A stretch of 64,000 bases of DNA from assembly GCA_949752795.1 (NCBI GenBank), contig OX457059.1, forward strand, positions 174,108,242 to 174,172,241, in the 5' to 3' direction. The DNA comes from Hyperoodon ampullatus. Its lineage: Eukaryota; Chordata; Mammalia; Artiodactyla; Ziphiidae. The notes beneath the pieces were generated by a model that saw only the letters and a program-made list of their open reading frames with translations, was not told where the DNA came from and searched no databases. The translations under genes and the position numbers were made by a program. Below, piece by piece: positions 22,946 through 33,667 of the stretch (the stretch's first letter is position 1; every line of letters starts with the position of its first letter).

Positions 22946-25100
22946 TTTCAATACAGTCACTGTATTATGTAAAATATTCCCATTTCATTGTGCTTATCCT
23001 GTTCCATTGGTTTCAACATGTTGTTAATAATTCTAGATAGCAACCATATTGTCTATTTGTCTGTCATTACTAGGATTGGAATTTGTGGTAATTAAATGGA
23101 TATTACATTGTAATATTTTAAAAAGTCACTTGAAAAAGAGATGAAAATTTAATATATGATGTCATTTTTGGGGTAAATGTTCAGAACATAGTCTCACTTT
23201 GTGCATATCCAGGAAATCAAATTTACCCAGGTGATCAGTTAATAACCAGAAATGCTGTGGATTGAGTTTTGTCAGGAAAATTTCAAATCAAATAATACCT
23301 TTTCATAACATGCATTTGGTTTTTTTTTTCCTCTCCATTCTAGAACTATTATTACTGGACTATTTGTTTTTTAGCAATTTTATCATTCTGTTTCTTATAA
23401 ATGAGAAAGATAAGACCAGTCTCATTCTTAATTCCAGCATGAGTGTAAATATTATCCCATCAAGACTCATCTTTGGGGATGAACAAAAGTGGTTCCCAGG
23501 GCAGAGAAGGTCAAGGACATTTTGGCCAGAGCTAAATGAAACCCTTTTTGAAAATAAATTTGTTCTCTGCCCCCAAATGGGCAAGGCTTGTGATGTCAAT
23601 CTTATGTATAGTCTCATGTCGCTGAAATATATTAGAATAACATTGACAGTGGGTAAGTCATGGGCATTATTATTAATAATTAGATACAAAAACTTCTAAG
23701 TAAAACTGAGGATGTGGAGAGCTCAGAAAGAAGAGAGAATGCGGCTGCAGGTTTGCTATTTTCCCTGTCTCATAGAAGCCACCAGTGTGCCCTGCCATGG
23801 CCTGGGAGACTGCTGTCTTTGTGTTCCTCTCTGGAGCCCACAGTTTTCCGTATATATTCAGTGCCTTTTCTGTGGCCAAAATCACAGGAGCAGTATGAGC
23901 TTCTCTATTTCTTCATTAGAAAAGCAATCAATCAATCAATCAATAAACAAACAACAAATAGTTAAACAAATATTTAAATTGCAGGAATAATTTGTTCTCT
24001 ATTTTGTTAAATGCTCAATCTCCAGATACAGATGCAGACATTTCAGGACCTCCCTTCCAGTCCGAGCCTCCCTGACTCCCAGTCTTCTCATCAAATGCTA
24101 AGGGCAGGGGGGCGGTTGGTGATGAAGGCCAGAGGGTTACCTCAGCCGCACGTCAGGGTTGAGGCCATGGCGCCTGCAGAGCCATCTATGCCCCTCGGGT
24201 TATTCCAAGAATCTTCACCCCTCAGGCAGCTGCAATCCCCTCCCCAGCCTCACCCGGTGCACAGCAGCCAGAGCTGAGGGAGGTTGATTTTGGAGCACTG
24301 AGAACCCCCATGTTCCTCCTCTGAGTCTCAGCCCCATCGAAAGGCATACAGAGACCCCTCCTGCACCAGCTTCAGGCAGCTCCTGGGGCCTCCTCTCAAC
24401 TCGGCCTCCTCTTCCTGGGGTCCTGTCTCAGGCCTGCACAGCCCAGTCCAGCAGGAATCCTGCTAAGTCAGTTTAGCCAGAATCCCCCATCTTCGATACC
24501 TGACAACCTGGCTGCCCTCAGGACAATTCCCCACCCTTGATGTTTCCTTGCAGTGATTTTCCCCCATCCTGCTCCTTGGCTATAATCCCCACCTGTCCTT
24601 CCTGTGTTCAGAATAGAGCCCAATTCTATACTGAGGTCCTTTCCCTCATTGCAACAGTTCTGAAGAAAATCCATTTTTACTGCTTTAACTACAGTCTGAC
24701 TCTGGTTTTGTTTAACAAGGATAGGTCCAAATATCCATCCACCAGTCAGTGTCTCTGAGCTCTCTCTCTCTCACACACACACACACACAATTTATTTACA
24801 GTAGCCAATGATAAATGATAAAATCATTTTTATGATACAATGATCCACTCATAATGATAAAAATCACAAAGTCACGCCATCACTGCCATGACACACAATA
24901 CCAGGAGCTCCATTTCCTCTTTGTTTGGTTATTGATAGTTAAATAAATAGCAAAAGGAAAATAAAAATCCAACTCACACCTTCCCTTGCTGGATTGACAG
25001 GGTTGTTATACAAAAAGGTAAGCAGGAATCTCCTGAATGCCTTCCTATGCAGCACTGTGACCCAGACACCCAAATACACAAGACTAAGAAAAGGACTAAG
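22946..25100. other. Unannotated intergenic DNA with small simple repeats
   Basis: Contains (TCAA)n at 23925-23944 and a CT/CA simple repeat at 24757-24790. The frame at 23262-23699 (145 codons) is Phe/Leu/Ile-rich from AT-rich DNA and has no domain. No gene seen. Confidence 0.5.
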
Positions 25101-25114
25101 TGTTTTTAATTCTA

Positions 25115-25323
25115 CAGCAACACAAACTAGTATATATAGGATGAATAAAGAACACGGTCCTACTGCATAGCCCAGGGAACTATATTCAATATCCTATGGT
25201 AGACCATAATGGAAAAGAATATGAAAAAGAATGCATATAGAACTGAATCACTCTGCTGTACAGCAGAAAATAACACAGCATTGTAAATCAACTATACTTC
25301 AATAAAATTAAAAAAAAAAAAAG
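25115..25323 (+). repeat. LINE-1 3' end, sense, with A-tail
   Basis: GGTCCTACTGCATAGCCCAG, then TCTGCTGTACAGCAGAAAAT, ATTGTAAATCAACTATACTT, CAATAAAATT and a 12-13 bp A-run. Only the 3' UTR is present. Confidence 0.92.
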
Positions 25324-25589
25324 TCTACAGCGGCAACTTCACTCTGTTCATCGCCATCCGGGCTCAGGTTTCTACTTGCAGAAGAGCAAAGGCCAGCCCT
25401 GCCAAGTGTCTCCTGCCCCCTCCACACCCTCCTCAGCTCCTTCAGATGCCCTGTGTGCTGCCCCCGCCCACATTCCAGATGTTTTTCTCAGCCTCGTCCA
25501 CCCGCCCACCTTAGTTAATAGATTTGGAGACGTCTGTTTGAATGAGCATTTTTGAGAGAAACATGGATTCTTTCTGAAGGCTTCCATGA

Positions 25590-25990
25590 TAAAGAGAAGT
25601 TTACCATGTTTTCACTTGTTTTGAACTAATGTTGGACTTCCAGAGAAGTTATAAAAATAGTACAAAGTCCTGTATGCCTCTCACCCGGCTTCTCTGGAAG
25701 TGAGCCCCTTACACAAACAGTCATCACAGCCAGGGTGTGACAGTGCCACACCATTCTCTAAGGTACGGTGGTGACCTCTGCAGGCATCATGGCGGTGGGT
25801 GTATCAACACCAGGAGACCCTCGGGATGCCCTGCTGAGAAGGCTAAGCCTTGTTCCTGTAGTACTCTTGCCCAAAATTCATGGAATCACTGTAACTATGA
25901 GAAAATGTTAGATAAACCCCAACTGAGGGGCATCCTACAAATAATTGACCAGGGTTCTCGGGTTATGTCAGGAACACGAAAAGCAGATCT
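25590..25990. repeat. Old LINE-1 3'-UTR-like fragments
   Basis: Around 25600-25720 the sequence looks like an antisense LINE-1 3' UTR (ATGTTGGACTTCCAGAGAAG, AAAAATAGTACAAAGTCCTG). From about 25860 a different sense tail begins (CATCCTACAAATAATTGACC) and resumes after the MLT1 at 26116. Subfamilies cannot be assigned. Confidence 0.5.
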
Positions 25991-26115
25991 GTTAGTCTGC
26001 TCAGGTCACCACAGCAAATTACACTCACTGGGCGACTTCAACATATGAAAGCGGCAGGGCTGGGGCGGGGATGGGGGGGAGGGGTGCTGTTTGGAAACAC
26101 AATCTACCCCATAAC
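25990..26115 (-). repeat. Internally deleted MLT1-type LTR, antisense
   Basis: The left end TTAGTCTGCTCAGGTCACCA matches the end of the MLT1 copies at 17765 and 42899. It passes within about 50 bp to the opposite end motif CTTCAACATATGAA and then AACACAATCTACCCCATAAC. Most of the LTR body is gone. Confidence 0.65.
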
Positions 26116-26210
26116 GGGGCGTGGGCGCTGAATGCAACCTGGGATCCTGGACTGGGTCCTGGAACAGGGAAAGGACACATGTTGAAGTGCTGGTGAAACT
26201 CACATTCTCA
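26116..26210 (+). repeat. LINE-1 3'-UTR-like fragment, continued
   Basis: GCAACCTGGGATCCTGGACT then GGGTCCTGGAACAGGGAAAG matches the style of the copy at 31610-31990 (CTGGATCCTGGATCAGAAAA). It continues the sense fragment interrupted by the MLT1 piece. Confidence 0.55.
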
Positions 26211-26689
26211 TTAGCTGAAGTCAAGAACACTTTGACATTGTCCATTGCATGTCCCTTAAAAAAAACTTACAAAGAGGAATGAGCCTAAGGTATCAGAGTC
26301 AGGTAAAATTTTGTGCATGCCAATCTCACAAAGCTTAAAAGGACTGGTGATTAAAAACGTTTCTGAAGAAACGTTTTCAGAAGGGAAATAAAATATTGCA
26401 GATATCTCTAGAAACATTTGGTGGCTTTTTAAGAATGGGCCACTTAAAAGGAATTTACTAACATGAGATAGAACATATTATTACTAGTTGAAAGAAAGAT
26501 AAAATGCATTCCACATTCCACCCTGTAGAAGAAAAGAGAAAAATGAAGCAAACCAGAGAAAAATGGTTTGTACACATAAATAGCTACTCAAAACTAGATG
26601 CTACATAAGGTGATGAGAGTGCAAAGAGCCTGGATTCAATAGTGCTTGAAAAAGAAAAGAGGAGGTACCTAGGCTTTATCGCAGACAGC

Positions 26690-27385
26690 TCTCTAGAGAT
26701 CATACTATTCTGTAGCTTTTAATATAACAGTATATTATGAACCTATCTCCATGTCAAAAAATAGAGATCATCATCTTTTATTTGAAAGACTACACTGAAT
26801 TCCATTATAATGCTATACAATACTTTATTTAACCAAACCCCTATTTTGGGGGGTCAAAACTAATTTCTCACTATTACAAACATTGCAAAAATGACCATCC
26901 TTAAGTAGAAACTTTTTTGCACATTTGTCCAATGATTTTTTTGGGCGAATTCCTAGAAATGCGGTTACTGCCAGGTATGCAAATCTTTACGTCTTTGGAA
27001 AAACAGTTGCCAAACTCCTCTCCAAAAGCTTGTACCAATTTATGCTATCACAAAGTGTATGAAAATGATTTCTTTCCCATGTTTTTCTCTGTAATAGATA
27101 AGATCGTTTCTTAAACCTTTGCTAAACCAATGGGTGAAAAATACTGTTTCTGTTTAAATGTATAAAACTTTAAATATGGCCACTAGTGCATAGTGATTTC
27201 TTTACATGTTTCATTGAAGTTCATATTTCTTCTTCATAGATTGTCTGCATATGTCCTTTGTCTGTTTTCCTATTAGGCCATGTGCTTTCACTATTTATTC
27301 TTGAGTCCTTTACATATTGAGGGTATTAACTCTTTGAGTGTCTTATCATTTGCAAATTCTTTTCCTGGGTTGTCAAATAAGCTGA
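26690..27385 (-). repeat. Old LINE-1 fragment, antisense
   Basis: Landmarks are GGGCGAATTCCTAGAAATGC, GCCAAACTCCTCTCCAAAAG, TGGGTGAAAAATACTG and ATTGTCTGCATATGTCCTTT. In this order they are the usual antisense ORF2-end region of old L1M elements. It is heavily diverged, with no open frame of note. Confidence 0.75.
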
Positions 27386-28535
27386 CTCAGCCAAAGGTTT
27401 CTGATTCATAGAAGTATGAGTTGTCTTTAGTTCCAGTAAAACATACTGAAAATATCTGTTCAGCAGAGCAGTTACCCCAACACCACGGAGGCATCTGAAG
27501 GACAGGAGCCTTTACGTGCTGGGGGCTTGTGGTAGAAGAGCCATGGTCTGGAGGCTGAAGACCCAGGTCTCCAAACTGGCTAAGAATCCTCACTTCTCAT
27601 GATTAGGGGTGCAAACAGTGGCCCAGATCTGTAACTCAGCTTCCCTGCCCTCAGCATCCCTCATGGCACACGGTGGCCAGAACCCTCATCTCCAGCGTGT
27701 GGACTCCGGACTGGGGTCTGCAGTCTGCAACCCATTACGTGCGTACCTTTCCCCACCTTGCTCAGGACAATAAAACTAAGCTGCAAAAACCAGATGAAGA
27801 ATTCACATGGTTCGGTCAAATCCGGTCATCTGCACAGAAGCAGGAGGAAGGCCAAGAAAATGCCTGTTTTCTTTGCAATATGCTCTGGAATGCTTCTCTC
27901 CGGGGACCCAGGGGCCCGGTCTTCCCGGCAGTTTCCTGACGAGGTGGCCCAGCCTGGCCTAAGATGACCTGCATCCCAGAGAGATTCTCGGGACAAAGGT
28001 GGGTCTCTGATCCAGGGGATGCCCAGGAGAAGCCGAGGGGCCCGAGTGGCGTCCAGGGCTGGGCCCCCAGCTCAGACAAGCCGGCAGCTGCACATTTCCT
28101 GGCCGCTGCCTGGGGGACGCTGGGGACCCTGATGTAAAGGTCTGCATGCTAATTGTCAGAGAAAGGAAACAGGACTCTTGCTGTTCAAAACCAAAGAGCC
28201 ATGGAGAATTTGACGTTAGAATTTGATCAAAAACGACTTTCCTCACAAAGAATGCGTTTCCTCAAAATAATAAAAGTGTAGACTCCCCAGCGTCTCAAGC
28301 CGTCTAGACGGAGGTATCAGTGTGGCCCTGGGTGCACGTGTCACTTTGTTTTACTGTCCAAACCCTGTCTAGGAGCCCAGGTCCTGGCTGGAGACAGAGC
28401 CTGTGTGGAGGGTGCCCTGGGCCGGCAGCCTCCTGGGGGACTCCCAGCTCCCCGCTCCCTCCCCATGAGGAGTCCCCGGGAGAGCTGGCCATGACCCAGC
28501 ACACTTCTCACACATTTCCCCAGCATCCAGCTGGG
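27386..28535. other. Unannotated intergenic DNA
   Basis: GC rises in 27880-28500. No repeat or exon is recognised. Frames up to about 95 codons are proline/serine-rich and overlap on both strands. Confidence 0.5.
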
Positions 28536-28539
28536 TCAG

Positions 28540-28700
28540 GGCGTTCGAATATTTGTAAATCTGTGAGCCCGTAATTTGTATTTCCCTGGTAAGTGAAGTT
28601 GAATATCTTTCATTATTGTATTTTGGTTATTTGAATTGTACCTTTTCCCACTTTTCTCTGGTTTATTGTCCTTATTTGATACATGAGGATGTAAGGGCAT
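28540..28700 (-). repeat. Small antisense LINE-1 fragment
   Basis: TTGTATTTCCCTGGTAAGTG, GTTGAATATCTTTCATTATT and TTATTGTCCTTATTTGATAC fit the antisense region just after the motifs seen at 27.1-27.3 kb. It may be part of the same old insertion. Confidence 0.55.
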
Positions 28701-29085
28701 TGATCTAACGGGATTGTGTGTCCTTCCCCCTCAAGTCTTGGCGTGCTGCCTTGAATCTTGGACATTTGATCAGCTTTTCTACCCACCATCCCTCCAAAGA
28801 TGGTCTTGGGTCTGTGTTTCTTCCAGCTGAGTCTTCACTGTGGTGTATGTGGCTACACTTTGGGAACATGTCAGCTGCACCAGGAGAGGCTGGATATAGA
28901 CAGGGCTGCCAGGGCCGGAGAGCTTCCCCAGGCTGCTGGTCACAGTGGGGCCTGACCACTCGGATTCTTGCATTCACTTGGACTCCATCACCCAGAAGGA
29001 GCAAGTGAAGCATGGCTATTACATGCTTAGGGGCAATGTACCTGAGGATTTCCCATCCCTGCTCACCTGGGCAGCACCAAAGCAG

Positions 29086-29150
29086 AAAAAACAAAAACAA
29101 AACAAAACAAAACAACAAACAAACAAAACAAAACAAAACAAAACAACACA
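29086..29150. repeat. (AAAAC)n simple repeat
   Basis: A run of AAAAC/AAAC units ending in AACACAGGG. It encodes Lys/Gln/Asn/Thr runs in the plus frames and has no gene value. Confidence 0.95.
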
Positions 29151-29469
29151 GGGATCCCTGCAGGTGTGTGTGGGTGAGAGGAGCCTGGGATGCTGCCTGG
29201 AACAGAAGGAAGGAGGCGGAAGGATGACCCCAAGGTCAGTGCCTGGATCCTGAGTGGGGCTGAGACAAGCTCGGTCTCCTTCCTCCTTTGCTTGCGCTGG
29301 CCCTGGAGGCAACGCTGCTCCTCCAAGTGTTCATCTGGTTTTAACATCAACAGCTAAGTCAGTTTGTCGGCTGTTCCTGTTTCTGATGCTCTTTAAGTGA
29401 ACAATGCATGTAAAAGACTGCATTTACTGCCCTTCTGTGCACTCCCCCAGCTGCTGTCTTGGCTAGCTC

Positions 29470-29825
29470 CCAGGTGGTCCTCACCATCTCCCTCGTGGTC
29501 CTGATCATCTCCCCCGTGGTCCTCACCATCTTGCCCTGTGGTCCCCACCATCTCCCTTGATGGTCCTCACTATCTCCCCCATGGTCCTCACCATCTCCCC
29601 CTGTGGTCCTCACCATCTCCCTCATGGTCCTGATCATCTCCCCCGTGGTCCTCACCATCTTGCCCTGTGGTCCCCACAATCTCCCTTGATGGTCCTCACT
29701 ATCTCCCCCATGGTCCTCACCAACTCTTCCATGGTCCTGACCATCTTCTCCATGGTCCTGACCATCTCCCCAATGGTCCTCAGCATCTCCACCTTGGTCC
29801 TCACCATCTCCCTTGTGGTATCTGG
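29470..29825. repeat. Minisatellite, 21-22-bp unit, 129-bp higher-order period
   Basis: About 16 tandem units built on CATCTCCCnnnTGGTCCTCAC. Units of 21 and 22 bp alternate. The first block of six units (from 29485) is repeated nearly unchanged from 29614, giving a 129-bp higher-order period, after which the units diverge more freely. Frames on both strands stay open through it (Met-Val-Leu-Thr-Ile-Ser-Pro on plus, Arg-Thr-Met-Gly-Glu-Met-Val on minus) only because the period is near a multiple of three. Confidence 0.97.
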
Positions 29826-29929
29826 CCTTGTCTCATCTCTGATGACACCAGCAGTCCTCATGGGAACATCACTTTCACAGAGTTCAGGTACTGGGGATCT
29901 GGATACTTTACTGTTTGTAAAGCTGTAAA

Positions 29930-31585
29930 AAATAAAAATAAGGCAACTTGCCTTAGAAGCTGCACTTATTAAAATGTTCACAAAGTCATACCCAAAGGCC
30001 AAAGTCTGAAGTCACCACACTCACTTTCAGAAATAGAGAAGCCTGACGGCCACTGCAGCTGACCACAAACCAGACTCCTGGAGAAGCCGCTGGAGCCCCT
30101 GGCCGGATGTCCCACGTGAAACAGGCTGGGGGAGGCACTGAGATCCTCATGGGCTTGGGGAGAAAATGATGGGTGTGAGAAAAGCAGTGTCTCTGTGGCC
30201 TTACACACATCGCCGGGTTATCCATCACGCAGCCTCGGTGAAATGAAAGCAGGTAGGCAGAGGCAGGATGTCCATGTTTTCATCCTCGAAGACATCGCTG
30301 TTTCAGGCACCACTTCTCCCGAGAGGTAGACCTAGCCAGTTTGAAGGCCATCAGCCTGATTCAATTTGTAAGTCATTGTCGACTTAGGGGAAGTAAGTAA
30401 AAGAGGGGCCGTCCCTATTGTTTGTCCCTTCAGGGTTCCCCATGCCAAATCTTCTCCAGATCCAAGCCATCAGAGGGTCTTGCCTAGCAACTTCCCCAGC
30501 CGTGAGTGGTCCTTGGATGGGGCAATGAAAAGACATTTCCTGTGCCGTGTGGTGTAATACGAGATGCAGATTTCGCAGGAGCTGCAAGCTGCAAGGGAGG
30601 AAACTGGAGTGCCCGGAGACAGCGCGCAGCAATTAATCATCGTAGGATGGAGCCTGTCAAGGTCCTTTCTGGGGCTGGTGCTGCTGTCAATTACAGCCAG
30701 CCCTGCGCCATCTGTAATTGTTTAAAACATCACCCGTACCAGGATCCACGCTTCTAACACTTACACTTCATTTACGCCTCCCAAAGAACACTCCAGAATA
30801 CACCACTCGGCCACGAGGCTATGCAGCTGTGCTGACCTCCAAACAAACATAACATTCAGCAAAACCCTCGAGCTGTGAAATAAAATCCCAATGACATGAC
30901 TTTCATTTTGAGTCGATGTTCTGGCAGCAGGACTCACTCTGGTCAAGGTGAACTGGAAGTAAGAGCAGGTTGCTGCATTTCAGGGCAGAGATTGCAAATG
31001 AAGACAAGCATTCCAGGACCAAAAGGGCTTGCCCGTGCTTAAAAGAAATTCTCCACTGAAAACACCACCATCAGTGACATTCACTCTGAGCAATACCTTT
31101 CATCTGAAATGTGGCATCTGAAAGCTCAGCGTGTCTGCGTTCTCAGCGGAGAACACAGAGGAGGGAATACGCGGATGGGAGCCCACCTGTGTGTAAAGGT
31201 GCTGCTCCTTTCCGCCAGCGAATTAGGTTTTTCTAACTTTTCTAAGAGCATGTGTAGAATAGGTTTCGTTTATTTTATTGATCTATCAATACATAGAATA
31301 CATTTTATAATTAAAGAAAAAGGAGGGGCACGTCTTTACAGAGGAATTCCAAATAATGTACGTAATTGTCCCCACTCCAGGTAGTGGGTCTAACACTTCC
31401 CTCCCCAGGGCTCACCCTGGAGATTGCACTGGACTTTGTGACTCATTTCCAGACAGTGGAGTCTGGAAGGGGAAGCCCAGCACCTGTATGGAGGAGATAC
31501 CTGCACCACCCCTTGAGCCCAGCGGCCCAGGCTGGCATCACCTGTGGTGTCACGTGGATGCCACAGACCTCTGATATGTGATGGA
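29930..31585. other. Unannotated; contains a possible conserved regulatory stretch
   Basis: No gene or recognisable repeat. The part at 30530-30740 is repeat-free and contains homeobox-like and E-box-like motifs (see findings). Confidence 0.45.
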
Positions 31586-31599
31586 CAGGTACTGCATCC

Positions 31600-31990
31600 C
31601 CAGAACCTACAACCCCAAACTAATCATGACACAACCTCAAATAACTCAAATCGAGAGACATTCTACAAAATACCTGCCCAGTACTCTTCAAACTGTCAAA
31701 GTCATGAAAAACAAAGTCTGAGAAACTGTCCCACATTGGAGGAGACCATGGAGACTTCTGACTAAATGCAACAGGGCAACCTGCACTGGATCCTGGATCA
31801 GAAAATGACATTGGTGGAAAAGCTGGCAAAATCCAATAAATTCTGTGTTTAGCTGACAGTGTTGTCCCAGCTGATTTAGATGCTGACTTTAGGGGAAGCT
31901 GGCTGAAGGGTATATGGGAACTCGCTGAATGATCTTGGCAACTTTTCTGTAAATTCTAAAATTATTCCCCCCCAAAACATTTACAGGATC
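31600..31990 (+). repeat. LINE 3'-UTR-like repeat, sense
   Basis: The sequence GAGACATTCTACAAAATACC, then ACTGGATCCTGGATCAGAAA, TATATGGGAACTCGCTGAAT, and GCAACTTTTCTGTAAATTCT followed by AAAATTATTCC follows the long noncoding tail of an old LINE-1. A related piece lies at 25860-26210. Subfamily is not assigned. Confidence 0.6.
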
Positions 31991-32301
31991 AGATGCAAAC
32001 AAGTCTTCCAAAATGCTGAGCCACTGTAGCTGAAATGCACGGTGTGTGTCTCCTTTTCCCTCTGCCCACTTCGGGCATGGTTATGAGGGTGTGACCCCCC
32101 GGCTCCTGGAATTCAGACATCTTCTTGGATTGAAATATGTGACATTTCAGCTCACTAAAATGTTTTCAAGTTCCCATGGTTTCTTTCCCTTCTGGAGAAT
32201 ATTGAGGATTCCATGTCATTTGCTACTTATAATAACCTATGGAAATGTAAGCCCACAATGGAAAATGCAGAAGCTACCGTATAAACAAAATAGGTAGCAA
32301 A

Positions 32302-32601
32302 AAACTTCATTGAGTCTACTTTCCCTGTTAGAAAGCTACACAAGAGATTAAAATATGTTCTTCTATCTCTTTATTATGTCTAAGAAGGATATAACCAGGG
32401 TTTCCAGAATCTCTGGGCAGAAGCCCTGCTATGGCCCAAATTACCACAAAGCATGTGTGTATGAACCTGTTGGAAACATTTGGTGTTATCTGATGTAAAT
32501 GGCTTATACTTTGTTCCTTTGTGTGGATGGAGCACAGCTTGGGTCAACCATGTCAGCCCTTTGATGCTGTTTCCTTCATGGTCACAAACACAGAGGCTTC
32601 A
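32302..32601 (+). repeat. Unassigned interspersed repeat, copy A (3' part)
   Basis: This stretch is the reverse complement of 46112-46410. Identical blocks include 41 bp at 32521-32561 (minus strand of 46154-46194) and 36 bp at 32457-32492. Similarity weakens left of about 32302, where copy A's flank cannot be aligned confidently to B. On the right it stops after GAGGCTTCA. It is noncoding as far as can be seen. A frame through it (32480-32674) resembles one in copy B only because the DNA is similar. I do not recognise the family. Confidence 0.85.
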
Positions 32602-33400
32602 CCAAAGCATCATTGCAGTTACACAGGGATGTTGCCGGTTGGTGGAATGGCCCCCCCTTGTGTGTGGTCACTGATGTTCCCCAGAGCTGTCCAGAAGCTG
32701 GTGGGATGCTGAGAGTTTCCATCCCAACATGCTAACAGGGTCAAACCCTCCTTGGAACTTACCTTTGTCTCTCTCCAAAATTAATATGGAAAAGCTAATA
32801 GTCTTGAACTTATTGCAGGTAATCAAAAGCCAGTCTTCAACCCAGACTATGTCCACCCCAGGGAAGAGGGCTTCCAGGGGAACCCAGCTCAGGTGGGTAG
32901 AAAGATGTCAATTTCCAGCTTCTCAGCCTCCCTGTGCTTCTTTCTTAAATCTGCTCTGGCTGAGACCTCCCCACTGTCGGCCTTTCCCTCTCTTTCCAAT
33001 CACTCTTTCCTCACTTCTCAAAAGGAAGATGCTGTCCTACAGTTCGGAAACTAACTGTGGCACCTTGGCACCAACCCCACCCCACAAGTATTCCAGGGCT
33101 CCTGACAAGAGATGGAGGTTGAGAAGGTAAATGGCCTCTGCAAGCCTGGCGGCGCCCACCTCTCTGTAATCATCACTGTAAAGGAAGAAGGAGTCAACAT
33201 GTTGTCACGTGGTCACTTAGAACCATGTTTGATGATAGATCGATATGTGATGTTTGGTCTATAACTCAGAGTTTTAGAGAAGCAAGTGCTATTTTTAAAC
33301 CCAAGTTTCTTCTATTCTCATCTGTTTAGGTACTTTCAGTGACCACAACAACAAAAGGGCATGAATAAATTTGAACCATATTTGATTCTAGCAGCAATCA
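32602..33400. other. Unannotated intergenic DNA
   Basis: No repeat or exon recognised. The frame 32729-33130 (133 codons) starts within unique sequence, has no domain and lacks neighbouring splice or promoter signals I can defend. Confidence 0.45.
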
Positions 33401-33431
33401 ATATCATCAATTATGCATTTTATTTATTTAT

Positions 33432-33648
33432 TTATTTTTTATTTTTTTTTTTTTTTGCGGTACGCGGGCCTCTCACTGTTGTGGCCTCTCCCATTGCAGA
33501 GCACAGGCTCCGGACGCACAGGCTCAGTGGCCATGGCTCACGGACCCAGCCGCTCCACGGCATGTGGGATCCCCCCGGACCGGGGAACGAACCCGTGTGC
33601 CCTGCATCGGCAGGCGGACTCTCAACCACTGCGCCACCAGGGAAGCCC
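33432..33648 (-). mobile_element. CHR-2-type SINE, antisense, with 19-bp target duplication
   Basis: T-run at 33432-33456, then GCGGTACGCGGGCCTCTCAC, ending CACCAGGGAAGCCC. The target-site duplication CAATTATGCATTTTATTTA is perfect: 33408-33426 and 33649-33667. CpGs are largely intact, so the insertion is recent. Confidence 0.96.
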
Positions 33649-33667
33649 CAATTATGCATTTTATTTA

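Noticed and set aside
29359..30002. 101-123-codon frames on both strands with Gly-Pro-His-His-Leu or Met-Val-Arg-Thr repeats
   Set aside because: They are generated by the 21-22-bp minisatellite.
32480..32674. Similar predicted peptides at 32480-32674 (plus) and within 45810-46235 (minus), both with a CGWSTAWVNHVSP-like segment
   Set aside because: The similarity comes from copies A and B of one DNA repeat. The frames end soon after the repeat, start at different contexts and lack any domain. Peptide similarity here is a by-product of nucleotide identity, not evidence of a protein.
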